Source: Propionibacterium sp. (lineage in GTDB: Bacteria; Actinomycetota; Actinomycetes; Propionibacteriales; Propionibacteriaceae). From it: DNA of 29,716 bases. Each line of letters begins with the position of its first letter. Within the stretch, counting starts at the first letter, position 1. Position numbers and translations under genes: made by a program. The stretch lies in the NCBI GenBank assembly GCA_012514785.1, contig JAAYZP010000256.1:1-29716 (forward strand). The letters are read 5' to 3'. Below the pieces are notes generated by a model. It was not told the DNA's origin. It was given only the letters and a program-made list of their open reading frames with translations, and made no database searches. Positions 16,435 to 25,549 of the stretch are shown piece by piece.

Positions 16435-17226
16435 ATGCATGACGTGTTCCAGACTTCCGAAACGATCGACGGCGTCGCGCCGATCAACGAGTCCGGCACG
16501 CTCGTCCTCGAAGGTTCCCGCCCCGGCCAGGTGTACGAGCAGGAGCACGCGGCCGCGGTCGCGGACCTCCGCGACGGCACCGTGATGCTGGCCGTCCATC
16601 CCGACCACCGACGACGCGGCCACGGCACCGCGCTCCTCACCGACATCCTGGCCGAGCATCCCGACCTCACGCTGTGGGCGTTCGGCACGCTGCCCGGCAG
16701 CACGGAACTCGCCGCCAAGGTGGGGCTCACACCGATCCGCACGCTGCTGAAGATGTCGCGCCCCCTCACCGACGACGACGCGCCCCCCGCCACCGACGTC
16801 GAGCTCGGCCACTTCCACCCCGACGACGCGAGCCGCATCGTCGAGGTCAACGCCGCCGCGTTCGCGCACCACCCGGAGCAGGGCAAACTCACCCTCGAGG
16901 AGTTCGACGACCTCACCCGCCAGCCCTGGTTCTCGGCCGAGGGACTCCTGGTGGCGCGCGTCGACGGCGAGATCGCCGGGTTCCACTGGACCAAGCGGCA
17001 CGGCGGCGGCATGGGCGAGGTCTACGTCATCGCCGTCCACCCCGACTTCGGGGGCCGCGGCCTCGGCCGGATCCTCCTGGAGGCCGGCCTGGCCCACCTG
17101 CGCGCGGTGGGCGACGACGTCGTCAAGCTCTACGTGGAAGCATCCGAAGAGCGTGTCGTTAAGATGTACGACGCCGCCGGGTTCACCGTCGCCGCCCGTG
17201 ACACCAGCTTTGGAAGGACCTCATGA
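16435..17226 (+). CDS. mshD: mycothiol synthase
   Basis: Acetylates the cysteine amine of Cys-GlcN-Ins with acetyl-CoA, the last step of mycothiol synthesis. The 263-residue product has two GNAT domains: a first with LAVHPDHRRRGHGTALL (about residues 52-68) and an active second domain with VYVIAVHPDFGGRGLGRILL and LYVEASEERVVKMYDAAGF. It is somewhat shorter than the usual ~300 residues. ATG 16435 is preceded by AAGGA 8 bases away. The stop overlaps the ppk start in ATGA, so mshD and ppk are coupled. mshD, ppk and the pst genes are also neighbours in Streptomyces. Confidence 0.9.
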   Translation: MHDVFQTSETIDGVAPINESGTLVLEGSRPGQVYEQEHAAAVADLRDGTVMLAVHPDHRRRGHGTALLTDILAEHPDLTLWAFGTLPGSTELAAKVGLTPIRTLLKMSRPLTDDDAPPATDVELGHFHPDDASRIVEVNAAAFAHHPEQGKLTLEEFDDLTRQPWFSAEGLLVARVDGEIAGFHWTKRHGGGMGEVYVIAVHPDFGGRGLGRILLEAGLAHLRAVGDDVVKLYVEASEERVVKMYDAAGFTVAARDTSFGRTS

Positions 17227-19310
17227 CTGAGCTTCTGGAGGAGCAGCCGCTGCCCGAGGACCGCTACTTCGACCGCGAACTCTCCTGGATGGAGTTCAAC
17301 AAGCGGGTGCTGGACCAGGCGGAGGATCGCACACGCGTCCCGCTGATCGAGCGGGCCAAGTTCCTGGCGATCTTCTCCAGCAACCTCGACGAGTTCTTCA
17401 TGGTGCGCATCGCCGGCCTGAAACGGCGCATCGACGCCGGGGTGGCGCAGCCGAGCGTGAGCGGCATCATGCCGAAGGACCTCCACGAGCGCCTGCTCGC
17501 GCGGGTGGCGGAGCTCGTGGTCGAGCAGTCCGACCTCTTCCAGCACGACGTACGCCCCGCGCTCGCCGCAGAAGGGATCGAATTCCTGCGGTGGGACGAG
17601 CTGACCGCCACGGAGAAGGACAACATGCGCACCGTCTTCTCCGAGCGCATCTTCCCCGTGCTCACCCCGCTCGCGGTCGACTCCTCGCACCCGTTCCCGT
17701 ACATCTCCGGGCTCTCGCTCAACCTCGCCGTGCTGCTGCGCAACCCCACCACCGGCGCGCGGCAGTTCGCCCGCATCAAGGTGCCACCACTGCTCCCGCG
17801 TTTCATGGCCGTAGCCGAGGGCCGCTACCTCCCGCTGGAGGAAATCATCGGGCGCCACCTCGGGCAGCTATTCACCGGCATGCACGTCATCTCGCACACC
17901 ACCTTCCGCGTCACCCGCAACGAGGACATCGAGGTGGAGGAGGACGACGCCGAGAACCTGCTGACCGCGCTCGAGCGGGAACTCCTGCGCAGCAAGGTCG
18001 GACGCCCGCCCGTGCGGCTCGAGGTCCAGGACGACATCGACGACGCCATGCTCACCATGCTCAAGAACGAGGTGGACGTGCGCGAGGACGAGGTCTTCCG
18101 CCTGCCGGCACCGCTCGACCTGACAGGACTGTTCCTCCTGGGCGACTCGCCCCGCGAGGACCTGAAGTACCCCAACTTCCTCCCCACCACGCACCCCGAG
18201 CTCGCCGAGGCCGAGACGGCCTCCCCCGCCGACATGTTCGGCGCGCTGCAGAAGCGCGACGTGCTGGTCCAGCACCCGTACGACTCGTTCGCCACCAGCG
18301 TCCAGCGCTTCATCGAGCAGGCGGCGGCCGACCCGCACGTGCTGGCGCTGAAGCAGACGCTCTACCGCACCTCCGGCGACTCGCCCATCATCGACGCGCT
18401 CATCGAGGCGGCGGCCGCGGGGAAGCAGGTACTGGCCATCGTCGAGATCAAGGCGCGCTTCGACGAGGAGAACAACATCACCTGGGCGCGCAAACTCGAG
18501 CGCGCCGGCGTGCACGTGGGCTACGGCATGGTGGGACTGAAGACGCATTGCAAGCTCTCGCTCGTCGTCCGCGACGAGCCGGGCGGGCTGAAGCGCTACT
18601 GCCACATCGGCACGGGCAACTACAACCCCAAGACGGCCCGCCAGTACGAGGATCTGGGCCTGCTGACCAGCAACCCGATCATCACCGACGACGTCGCCCG
18701 CCTGTTCAACCACCTCTCCGGCATCACGCAGCAGCGGGACTACCGTCGGCTGTTGGTCGCGCCCCACGGGCTGCGCTCCGGCATCCTCGAACACATCGAG
18801 GCCGAGATCGCCAACCAACGGGCGGGCAAACCCGCAGGCATCCGGATCAAGGTCAACTCGCTCGTCGACGAGGCCACCACGGACGCGCTCTACCGCGCCT
18901 CTATGGCCGGCGTGCCGGTGGAGATCTGGGTGCGCGGCATCTGCACCATCCGGCCCCAGGTGCCGGGGCTGAGCGAGAACATCAAGGTCCGCTCCATCCT
19001 CGGCCGGTTCCTGGAACACTCGCGGATCTACTACTTCCACAACAAGGGGCGCCCCATAGTCGGCATCGGCTCGGCGGACCTCATGCACCGCAACCTCGAC
19101 CGCCGCGTGGAGGCCATCGTCGGGCTCAGCCAACAGCGCCACGTCGACCAGATCATGGATCTCTTCGACCTCGCATTCGCGCCGGACACCGTGCACTGGT
19201 CGCTGACGGACAGCACCTGGACCCCGCATCTGCTCGACGAGGAAGGCAACCCCTTGAACGATCTGCAGGAGACGCTCATCCGCCAGTTCTCCAACCGTCG
19301 GGCCCGCTGA
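17223..19310 (+). CDS. ppk: polyphosphate kinase 1 (RNA degradosome type)
   Basis: Reversibly polymerises the gamma phosphate of ATP into polyphosphate. The 695-residue product covers all four PPK1 domains: the N-terminal helical domain (YFDRELSWMEFNKRVL, SSNLDEFFMVRIAGLKRR), the head domain, and two phospholipase D-like catalytic domains. His461 in YCHIGTGNYN is the expected phosphohistidine. IEIKARFDEENNITWARKLE and the late IGSADLMHRNLDRRVE motif are present. The start overlaps the mshD stop. Only 3 bases separate it from the MutT1-type gene, the same order as ppk1-mutT1 in Mycobacterium tuberculosis. A PHO box lies downstream, not upstream, of this gene. Confidence 0.96.
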   Translation: MTELLEEQPLPEDRYFDRELSWMEFNKRVLDQAEDRTRVPLIERAKFLAIFSSNLDEFFMVRIAGLKRRIDAGVAQPSVSGIMPKDLHERLLARVAELVVEQSDLFQHDVRPALAAEGIEFLRWDELTATEKDNMRTVFSERIFPVLTPLAVDSSHPFPYISGLSLNLAVLLRNPTTGARQFARIKVPPLLPRFMAVAEGRYLPLEEIIGRHLGQLFTGMHVISHTTFRVTRNEDIEVEEDDAENLLTALERELLRSKVGRPPVRLEVQDDIDDAMLTMLKNEVDVREDEVFRLPAPLDLTGLFLLGDSPREDLKYPNFLPTTHPELAEAETASPADMFGALQKRDVLVQHPYDSFATSVQRFIEQAAADPHVLALKQTLYRTSGDSPIIDALIEAAAAGKQVLAIVEIKARFDEENNITWARKLERAGVHVGYGMVGLKTHCKLSLVVRDEPGGLKRYCHIGTGNYNPKTARQYEDLGLLTSNPIITDDVARLFNHLSGITQQRDYRRLLVAPHGLRSGILEHIEAEIANQRAGKPAGIRIKVNSLVDEATTDALYRASMAGVPVEIWVRGICTIRPQVPGLSENIKVRSILGRFLEHSRIYYFHNKGRPIVGIGSADLMHRNLDRRVEAIVGLSQQRHVDQIMDLFDLAFAPDTVHWSLTDSTWTPHLLDEEGNPLNDLQETLIRQFSNRRAR

Positions 19311-19313
19311 GCG

Positions 19314-20183
19314 ATGAGCGGCCGGATCAGGGCGGCGGGTGCCGTCGTGCTCAGGGAACGCAATGGCTCGCACGAGGTGCTCCTCGTGCACCGCCAGGCC
19401 TACGACGATTGGACGCTGCCGAAGGGCAAGGCGATCCCCGACGAGCTCCGTCCCGCCACCGCGGTGCGCGAGGTGCGCGAGGAGACGGGCGTGCTCATCG
19501 AGTTGGGGATGCGCCTGAAGAGCATCAAGTACCGGGTCGGCAAGGGGTCGCTGAAGACGGTCGACTACTGGCGGGCCTCCCCCGTCGCGCAATACTTCCA
19601 TCCGCCGGACCGCGAGGTCGACGAGACGCGGTGGGTGGACGTCGAGGAGGCGCGCACGCTGCTCACCTACGACGACGAGTTCCCCCTCGTCGCGGAGGCG
19701 CTCGGCCTGCCCGCGACGACGCCGCTACTGCTCGTGCGGCACGGCAAGGCGATGCTGCGCAAGCACTGGTCCGGCAACGACCAGAGCCGCAGGCTCGCGG
19801 GGCGGGGCCGACGTCAGGCTGTCGAGCTGATCCCGCTGTTGGAGGCCTACGGCGTGAGCCGGCTCGTCAGTTCCCCGGCCGTGCGCTGCTTCGAGACGCT
19901 CGAGCCCTACCGCGACTACAAGGGCCTGCAGACCGAGACGATCGACCTCCTCACGGAGGAGGAGGGCACCCGGGATCCCGACGGCGTGGTGGCCTGCGTG
20001 AAGCGGCTCGCGGCCAGCCTCGGCCAGCCGACCGCGCTGTGCGGGCACCGCCCCGTGCTGCCCGCGATGCACCAGGGGCTCGGCCTGAAGCCGCGGCCGA
20101 TGGTGGTCTCGGAAGTCACGGTGATCCACCGCGACCGCAAGGGCAAGAACGTGGGCGTCGAGGTCCACAAGCCGACGGCGTAG
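19314..20183 (+). CDS. mutT1: MutT1-like NUDIX hydrolase fused to a histidine phosphatase
   Basis: The N-terminal domain (residues 1-135) has a perfect NUDIX box from Gly38: G-x5-E-x7-REVREETG. The C-terminal domain (residues 137-289) is a histidine phosphatase with LLLVRHGKA (catalytic His143) and a second conserved histidine in LCGHRPVLP. This is the two-domain layout of mycobacterial MutT1, which hydrolyses 8-oxo-dGTP and 8-oxo-GTP and also diadenosine polyphosphates. It starts 3 bases after ppk and is surely in the same operon. With mutY at 9.9 kb the window holds two parts of the 8-oxoguanine defence. Substrate is inferred from the family and context. Confidence 0.92.
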   Translation: MSGRIRAAGAVVLRERNGSHEVLLVHRQAYDDWTLPKGKAIPDELRPATAVREVREETGVLIELGMRLKSIKYRVGKGSLKTVDYWRASPVAQYFHPPDREVDETRWVDVEEARTLLTYDDEFPLVAEALGLPATTPLLLVRHGKAMLRKHWSGNDQSRRLAGRGRRQAVELIPLLEAYGVSRLVSSPAVRCFETLEPYRDYKGLQTETIDLLTEEEGTRDPDGVVACVKRLAASLGQPTALCGHRPVLPAMHQGLGLKPRPMVVSEVTVIHRDRKGKNVGVEVHKPTA

Positions 20184-20192
20184 ACCCACCCG

Positions 20193-20214
20193 ACCCTTTG
20201 CATCACGAAAGGGT
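20193..20214 (+). terminator. weak hairpin after mutT1
   Basis: ACCCTTT (20193-20199) and AAAGGGT (20208-20214) pair around an 8-base loop, 10 bases past the mutT1 stop. There is no T-run, so it is at best a weak terminator between the mshD-ppk-mutT1 and pst units. Confidence 0.35.
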
Positions 20215-20260
20215 AACGATTATGCACAGGGAGGCGGTCGAATGCCGCAGAACGCGCGAG

Positions 20261-20303
20261 CTGTTCACCTGCTGTTCACCTTAGTCGCGTGATCGCTTAA
20301 CTT
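20261..20303 (+). promoter_or_regulatory. PHO box and pstS promoter
   Basis: Two 11-bp direct repeats, CTGTTCACCTG (20261-20271) and CTGTTCACCTT (20272-20282), match the GTTCACC-type PhoP operator of Streptomyces. TTCACC in the second repeat can serve as -35, with a 17-base spacer to TAACTT (20298-20303). Activation of pstS by phosphorylated PhoP under phosphate limitation is expected. The remaining leader up to the ATG at 20399 is about 90 bases and holds no gene. Confidence 0.8.
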
Positions 20304-20398
20304 TGCGTCCGTAAGTTCCACTCTTGAGAACTGAATTGTTCGGCCGGGCCCTCGCAGGCTCGGCACTACCCCAAGAATCCTTTTGAGAGGGAACTTAA

Positions 20399-21547
20399 AT
20401 GAAGCTCCGTGCTGTTGCAGCTCTGGGTCTGACCGCCGCCCTGGCGCTCACCGCTTGCGGTGGCGACGCCGGCGATGAGGCGACCCCCACCACCGACGAG
20501 ACCACCCCCGAAGCTGCGGAGACGGCAGACGCCGGCGACGAAGGTGAAGAAGACGCTGGCGATGCCGGCTCCGGCCTCAGCGGCGAGTTCGCCGGCATGG
20601 GCGCCTCGTCCATGCGTGTCGCCCAGGACGCCTGGACCTCCGCGTTCATGGCCGACAACCCCGGTGTGACCGTCTCGTACGCGGCCGAGGGCTCCGGCGC
20701 CGGTCGTGGTGGCATGGAGGACGGCTCCGTCCAGTTCGCCGGCTCCGACCGCGCGTTCACCCTGGAGGAGAACGTCGCCGGCAACTTCGCCGCCTGCACC
20801 GCCGACTCGATCGTCCTGGACCTCCCGGTCTACATCTCGCCGATCGCCGTCATCTTCAACCTCGACGGTGTGGACAACCTGAACCTCGACCCGGCCACCA
20901 TCGCGTCGATCTTCAAGGGCGACATCGCCAAGTGGAACGACCCGGCCATCGCCGCCCACAACGAGGGCGTCGAGCTCCCGGACGAGTTCATCACCATCGT
21001 CCACCGCTCCGACAACTCGGGCACCACCGAGAACTTCACCGACTACCTCTCGCAGGTCGCCGGTGACGTGTGGGACGCCGAGGTCAGCGGTGACTGGCCG
21101 TACGAGGGTGGCCAGCCGGCCGCCCAGACCGACGGTGTGGCCAACGCCGTGGGCTCCGGCCAGGGCACCATCGGTTACGTCGATCTCTCGGCCGCCGGCG
21201 ACATGGGCACCGTGAGCATCGGCACCGACGGCACCTACTTCGAGGCCACGCCCGAGGCTGCGGCCCAGGTCGTCGAGAACTCGCCCGTGGAAGAGGGTCG
21301 CGCCGAGCACGACCTCGCCATCGCGCTCGACCGTGAGGCCGACGGCTACCCGATCGTCCTGATCGCCTACGCCATGGCCTGCCAGAACTACGAGGACCAG
21401 AACACCGCTGACCTCGTCAAGGGCTACCTCTCCTACATCTCCTCGGCCGAGGGCCAGGATCTCGCCGCTGCGCAGGCCGGTAACGCACCGCTCTCGCCCG
21501 GCCTCCAGGAGCAGGTTGCTGCCGCGGTCGACTCGATCAACGCCTGA
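20399..21547 (+). CDS. pstS: phosphate-binding lipoprotein of the Pst transporter
   Basis: The extracytoplasmic receptor that binds inorganic phosphate and delivers it to PstCA. The 382-residue precursor has a signal peptide with lipobox LTAC (lipid on Cys20), then an acidic Thr/Glu/Asp-rich linker to about residue 60. The binding fold includes AEGSGAGRGGMEDGSVQFAGSDRAF and the segment HRSDNSGTTENFTDYL, both phosphate-site motifs of the family. AGAGGGA precedes the ATG. Codons are strongly biased to GGC/GTC/ACC forms, as expected for a highly expressed gene. It is first in pstS-pstC-pstA-pstB. Confidence 0.95.
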   Translation: MKLRAVAALGLTAALALTACGGDAGDEATPTTDETTPEAAETADAGDEGEEDAGDAGSGLSGEFAGMGASSMRVAQDAWTSAFMADNPGVTVSYAAEGSGAGRGGMEDGSVQFAGSDRAFTLEENVAGNFAACTADSIVLDLPVYISPIAVIFNLDGVDNLNLDPATIASIFKGDIAKWNDPAIAAHNEGVELPDEFITIVHRSDNSGTTENFTDYLSQVAGDVWDAEVSGDWPYEGGQPAAQTDGVANAVGSGQGTIGYVDLSAAGDMGTVSIGTDGTYFEATPEAAAQVVENSPVEEGRAEHDLAIALDREADGYPIVLIAYAMACQNYEDQNTADLVKGYLSYISSAEGQDLAAAQAGNAPLSPGLQEQVAAAVDSINA

Positions 21548-21578
21548 TCATCGGTTCTGACTGAATACCGCGTGAACC

Positions 21579-21608
21579 GCGCCCGCCTCGTATATTCGGG
21601 GCGGGCGC
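21579..21608 (+). terminator. intercistronic hairpin pstS-pstC
   Basis: The arms GCGCCCGCCTCG (21579-21590) and CGGGGCGGGCGC (21597-21608) form a 12-bp stem with one U-G pair and a TATATT loop. It lies 31 bases after pstS with no T-run. It likely stabilises or partly terminates the pstS message, so that the receptor is made in excess over the permease. Confidence 0.55.
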
Positions 21609-21680
21609 TGTTCCCGCTCTACCCCACCTTGGTTTCCTCACCGCGCGCCCGGCTCCGGCCGGCCGCATTCTAGGAGTCAC

Positions 21681-22715
21681 ATGTCTGCCCAGGCACCCTC
21701 CTCCGACAAGGAACGAACTACCTCGTCGGAGCCCTTGGACAGTTCGCTCGTGCGCGATTCGAAGCGTTACGGCGACACGCTGTTCAGCGGCATCTCCACC
21801 GGCTCCGCGTTGATGATCTTCGTGATCCTCGCGGCCGTGGCCACGTTCCTCACCACCCAGGCGATCCCCGCCGTCACCCGCGAACCCGGTCCCACCGGGC
21901 TGACCGCGGTCGAGACCGCGGGCGGCTTCTGGCAGTGGGTGCTCCCCCTGGCGTTCGGCACGGTGTGGGCCTCGGTCCTCGCGATGCTGATGGCCGTGCC
22001 CCTGGCGATCGGTATCGCCCTGTTCCTGTCGCACTACGCGCCCAAGCGGGTGGCGAAGACGTTCGGCTACATCGTCGACCTGCTCGCCGCGGTCCCCTCG
22101 GTCGTCTTCGGACTGTGGGGCGTGACGGTGCTCGCCCCGGCGCTGGACCCGTTCTACCGCTGGCTGAACGACAACCTCTCGTGGATCTATTTCTTCAACG
22201 CCTGGGTGCCCTACGGGGACGGCGGCGACCTGCGGCCCAACCTCGCGGCCGGCGGTCAGAACATGCTCACCGCTGCCATGGTGCTCGCGCTGATGGTGAT
22301 CCCGATCATCACGGCGCTCACCCGCGAGGTCTTCCTGCAGACCCCGCGTCTGCACGAGGAGGCCTCGCTCGCGCTCGGCGCCACGCGCTGGGAGATGATC
22401 CGCCAGGCGGTCCTGCCGTTCGGCACGTCCGGCATCATCTCCTCCAGCATGCTGGGGCTGGGCCGCGCGCTCGGCGAGACGATGGCCGTCGCGATGATCT
22501 TGCCCGGCAAGGTGTTGATCAGCTTCAAGCTGCTGACGTTCGACAACCCGAACACCATCGCCGCCTACATCGCGCAGAACTTCCCCGAAGCGGAAGGTGA
22601 CGGCAACCATCAGCTGATCGCCGCCGGCCTCGTCCTGTTCGTCATCACGCTGGTGGTCAACATGGTGGCTCGCGCCATCATCCACAGCCGCCGCGAGTTC
22701 TCGGGAGCAAACTGA
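21681..22715 (+). CDS. pstC: phosphate ABC transporter permease PstC
   Basis: One of two membrane subunits of the Pst importer. The 344-residue protein has a hydrophilic start of about 35 residues and then about six membrane segments. The permease loop EEASLALGATRWEMIRQAVLP, which contacts the ATPase, is near residue 230. AGGAG stands 6 bases before ATG 21681. The stop overlaps the pstA ATG by one base (TGATG). Confidence 0.95.
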   Translation: MSAQAPSSDKERTTSSEPLDSSLVRDSKRYGDTLFSGISTGSALMIFVILAAVATFLTTQAIPAVTREPGPTGLTAVETAGGFWQWVLPLAFGTVWASVLAMLMAVPLAIGIALFLSHYAPKRVAKTFGYIVDLLAAVPSVVFGLWGVTVLAPALDPFYRWLNDNLSWIYFFNAWVPYGDGGDLRPNLAAGGQNMLTAAMVLALMVIPIITALTREVFLQTPRLHEEASLALGATRWEMIRQAVLPFGTSGIISSSMLGLGRALGETMAVAMILPGKVLISFKLLTFDNPNTIAAYIAQNFPEAEGDGNHQLIAAGLVLFVITLVVNMVARAIIHSRREFSGAN

Positions 22716-23812
22716 TGTCCAAGACTGTTACCACCGAGCCGAAGCGCGCCGACCAGAAGCCCGCCATGAAGGAACCCATCACCGGGCACCAATTGCCGAA
22801 GTGGAGCTGGGTCCTGTTCCTCGCCATCGGCATCGGCATCGCCGCGGGCCTGCTCACGCTGATGGAGACGTTCTCGTTCGCCGGCTCGATCGCCCTCGGC
22901 GTTCTCGTATTCCTGCTGCTGGGCTTCATCGTCTCCGCCGCGGTGGAGGGCTTCCGGCCCGCCAAGGACCGCCTGGCCCGCTACGTCGTGACGAGCTTCT
23001 TCCTGCTGGCGCTCCTGCCACTGGGTTCCCTCCTCTACGAGGTGGTCACCCGCGGCGCGGCCCGCTTCGATTGGACGTTCTTCACCGAGACGCAGGGCAA
23101 CACGCACCTGATGGGCGTGGAGTTGGGCGCGATGCACGCGATCGTCGGCACCCTGATGATCACCGCGCTCGCGTTCATCATCTCGGTGCCGATCGGGCTG
23201 TTCACGGCGATCTACCTCGTCGAGTACGGCGCCAGCACGAAGCTCGCCTCCGGCATCCGCTTCCTCGTCGACGTGATGACGGGCATCCCGTCGATCGTCG
23301 CCGGCCTGTTCGCCTACTCGCTGTTCTCGCTCATCCTCGGGCCCGGCACGCGCAGCGGCTTCGCCGGTGCGATCGCACTGACCGTGCTGATGATCCCCAC
23401 CGTCGTGCGTTCGACCGAGGAGATGCTGAAGCTGGTGCCCAACGAGCTGCGCGAGGCGTCGTATGCGCTCGGCGTCCCGAAGTACCGCACCATCCTCAAG
23501 GTGGTACTCCCGACGTCGCTGGCCGGCATCGTCACCGGCGTGATCCTCGCGATCGCCCGCATCATCGGCGAGACGGCCCCGCTGCTCGTCACCGCCGGAT
23601 ACTTCCAACTGCTGAACGCCAACCCGTTCAGCGGACCCACCTCCACCCTGCCGGTGATGGTCTACCAGTCGCTGCGCACCCACGGCCCGCGTGCCGAGGA
23701 GATGCAGATGCTCGGCTGGACCGGCGCCCTGACCCTGATCCTGCTGGTCATGGGCCTCAACCTCATCGGCAGACTCATCGCGTGGAAGTTCGCCCCCAAG
23801 CCGGGTCGCTGA
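22715..23812 (+). CDS. pstA: phosphate ABC transporter permease PstA
   Basis: The second Pst permease. The 365-residue product has two extra N-terminal membrane helices (about residues 29-50 and 56-80) before the standard permease core, which makes it longer than E. coli PstA (about 296). The coupling loop is NELREASYALGVPKYRTILKVVLP, with the EAS/ALG motif. It is translationally coupled to pstC and followed by pstB after 27 bases. Confidence 0.95.
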   Translation: MSKTVTTEPKRADQKPAMKEPITGHQLPKWSWVLFLAIGIGIAAGLLTLMETFSFAGSIALGVLVFLLLGFIVSAAVEGFRPAKDRLARYVVTSFFLLALLPLGSLLYEVVTRGAARFDWTFFTETQGNTHLMGVELGAMHAIVGTLMITALAFIISVPIGLFTAIYLVEYGASTKLASGIRFLVDVMTGIPSIVAGLFAYSLFSLILGPGTRSGFAGAIALTVLMIPTVVRSTEEMLKLVPNELREASYALGVPKYRTILKVVLPTSLAGIVTGVILAIARIIGETAPLLVTAGYFQLLNANPFSGPTSTLPVMVYQSLRTHGPRAEEMQMLGWTGALTLILLVMGLNLIGRLIAWKFAPKPGR

Positions 23813-23839
23813 CCTCGCGGACAAGTAAGGAATTGATTC

Positions 23840-24619
<780 letters not shown>

Positions 24620-24638
24620 GTTCGCCCTCGGATCCCTG

Positions 24639-24726
24639 CCGCTCGCGGCGGTTCGCCTCCGCAAAGCAAAGCCGCCTGGCGTATATGCCAGGCGGCTTTA
24701 TTTTGCGGAGGCGAACCGACGAGCGG
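24639..24726. terminator. nested bidirectional terminator after pstB
   Basis: The inner stem AAAGCCGCCTGGC (24668-24680) / GCCAGGCGGCTTT (24687-24699) has a GTATAT loop and is followed by ATTTTG; on the other strand its TTT is followed by GCTTTGCGG. A 17-bp outer repeat (24649-24665 with 24702-24718, core TTCGCCTCCGCAAA) encloses it, and CCGCTCG / CGAGCGG (24639-24645, 24720-24726) encloses both. It separates pstB from the convergent gene ending at 24744. Confidence 0.85.
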
Positions 24727-24743
24727 AGGCGAAAACGCCGACG

Positions 24744-25508
24744 TCAGTCGTCGTCGTCCTCCAACGTCTGGGAGATCGCGGTGACCGCGGCGTCGATCGC
24801 GTCGGTGATGATGCCGGGCGCACGGAAGTGCAGGCCCTCGTCCTCACCGGAGTGCAGCACGCCGTAGAGGCCGAGGCGGCTCAGGTCCTGCAGCGTGTCG
24901 ACGTACTGGCCCAGCTCGTCGGGATCCTTGTCCATCTTCATCACGGCCTCCGGGTGCGGCATCGTGAGCCCCTCGGGCCGCGTCGCCACCATGAGCGCGG
25001 CGAGGCTGTCCGGCACCCCGACGAAGCCGCCCTCGTCCAGCTCGCGTTCGATCATCGACCCGATGAGGCGCGACAGCAGCGCGTGCACGAACAGCGCATA
25101 GGTCTCCGGGTCCTCGTCCGGGTGCGCCGCGGGCGCGATCCCCTCGCCCGGCACGATGCGGGTGCCCTCGACGTCCACCCAGTCGCCGTCGAAGAGCGTG
25201 AGCCAGGGGCCGATCAGCTCCGGCGCGTCCCACATCGTCGTCGCCTCGCGCTCGATGCCCAGTTGCTGCAGGATCTCGACGGTGTCGGCGTCGGTCAGGA
25301 CGCCCTCGTCCGTACCCTCGCGCCCCTCGCCGACGAACTCCAGCAGGGCCCGCGCGCGCAGGATGAACGGCGTGTCCTCGAACTCCGCGCGGAGCTCCTC
25401 GTAGGGGCGGTCGGTGGCCAGTTCGGCGTCGAGGGCATCCTCGAGGAACCAGGGCCAGGCGTCGTCCGGATCGAATTCGGCGTCATCCAGGGTATCGGTC
25501 ACGTTCAT
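24744..25508 (-). CDS. acidic protein of unknown function
   Basis: A 254-residue protein with no signal peptide or membrane segment. It is strongly acidic throughout, from DTLDDAEFDPDDAWPWFLED at the start to a terminal EDDDD. Tryptophan/proline-rich (DAWPWF, GPWLTLFDGDW) and mostly helical by appearance. I do not recognise a family. Start: ATG 25508 with GGAAG upstream. It follows the GH3 lipoprotein gene by 41 bases on the same strand and may share its transcript. Confidence 0.75.
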   Translation of the reverse strand: MNVTDTLDDAEFDPDDAWPWFLEDALDAELATDRPYEELRAEFEDTPFILRARALLEFVGEGREGTDEGVLTDADTVEILQQLGIEREATTMWDAPELIGPWLTLFDGDWVDVEGTRIVPGEGIAPAAHPDEDPETYALFVHALLSRLIGSMIERELDEGGFVGVPDSLAALMVATRPEGLTMPHPEAVMKMDKDPDELGQYVDTLQDLSRLGLYGVLHSGEDEGLHFRAPGIITDAIDAAVTAISQTLEDDDD

Positions 25509-25549
25509 CACATCTTCCAGCGTGCCACATCCGTGCATCCGCCGCGCAG

